Positions 53,599 to 53,639 of a DNA stretch of 53,639 bases are shown here, in pieces (position 1 is the first letter of the stretch; each line of letters opens with the position of its first letter). Made by a program: the position numbers and the translations under genes. The notes under the pieces are model-generated. The model was not told where the DNA came from and did not search any database. It worked only from the letters and a program-made list of their open reading frames with translations. Source of the stretch: Sphingobium abikonense NBRC 16140 (GTDB taxonomy: Bacteria > Pseudomonadota > Alphaproteobacteria > Sphingomonadales > Sphingomonadaceae); contig NZ_BCYT01000022.1 of NCBI RefSeq assembly GCF_001598335.1, positions 1 to 53,639 of the forward strand. Reading direction: 5' to 3'.

Positions 53599-53639
53599 AC
53601 CTCCAGACCGGGAAACGCACTGATGGCCAAGCAACTTCT

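Noticed and set aside
53622..53639. A possible start codon of another plus-strand gene at the right edge
   Set aside because: Only six codons are visible and no clear ribosome site precedes the ATG, so a gene cannot be supported.
1..53639. Search for transposases, insertion sequence ends, tRNA genes and CRISPR repeats
   Set aside because: Nothing met even a weak standard; gene order is continuous and the only repeats seen are short operator-like palindromes and terminators.

Overview
This window is a dense aromatic-hydrocarbon catabolic region, most likely from a sphingomonad (Novosphingobium/Sphingobium type alphaproteobacterium). The evidence is the high GC content, a complete xyl/dmp-type meta-cleavage operon mixed with bph-type genes, several Rieske oxygenase alpha/beta pairs sharing few electron-transfer genes, two tandem TonB receptors and no transposases. 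I saw no rRNA, tRNA, CRISPR array or insertion sequence.

Region 1 (1-16.8 kb, minus strand apart from a reductase at the left edge). Two consecutive transcription units run right to left. The first (16800 to 11491) encodes a benzoate-type dioxygenase (alpha, beta), a PdxA/TphB-type dehydrogenase, a salicylate 1-hydroxylase-type oxygenase (alpha, beta) and a glutathione S-transferase, and ends at a strong hairpin. The second (11323 to 1148) encodes the whole catechol meta pathway: C-C hydrolase, catechol 2,3-dioxygenase, a DUF336 protein, 2-hydroxymuconic semialdehyde dehydrogenase, hydratase, acylating acetaldehyde dehydrogenase, aldolase, 4-oxalocrotonate decarboxylase, tautomerase and a XylT-like ferredoxin. 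An aldehyde dehydrogenase and a BphB-like dihydrodiol dehydrogenase follow. Catechol is thus converted to pyruvate and acetyl-CoA.

Region 2 (17.0-25.4 kb, plus strand). Divergent from region 1 lie a bicyclic extradiol dioxygenase (BphC/NahC type), a Rieske ferredoxin, a second salicylate hydroxylase-type beta/alpha pair, a NahD-like isomerase and two TonB-dependent receptors. This points to naphthalene-like bicyclic substrates passing through salicylate to catechol.

Region 3 (25.5-35 kb, plus strand). A semialdehyde dehydrogenase is followed by an unusual set: UbiX, a Tat-exported protein of unknown function, a VAO-family flavoprotein, an aromatic aldehyde dehydrogenase, a UbiD decarboxylase with its small D subunit, a second VAO-family protein that lacks key active-site residues, and a c-type cytochrome. 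I infer a route that oxidises a para-substituted phenol at its side chain to the acid and then removes the carboxylate non-oxidatively.

Region 4 (35.4-50.2 kb). Glutaryl-CoA dehydrogenase faces an eight-gene CoA-dependent beta-oxidation cluster (minus strand): acyl-CoA dehydrogenases, MaoC hydratases, a methylsuccinyl-CoA dehydrogenase-like enzyme, thiolase, CoA-transferase and SDR. A meta-cleavage hydrolase lies upstream, divergent from HpaH-like hydratase, HpaI-like aldolase and CoA-transferase genes. The layout resembles the known tetralin (thn) pathway, in which ring cleavage yields a dicarboxylic acid that is beta-oxidised to glutaryl-CoA.

Region 5 (50.2-53.6 kb) holds an MFS transporter, an IclR regulator and a divergent membrane di-iron desaturase/hydroxylase. 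A shared promoter motif (TTGCACAATG followed about 13 bases later by TAGG or similar) lies before several of these units and suggests one catabolic regulon, possibly under the IclR protein.
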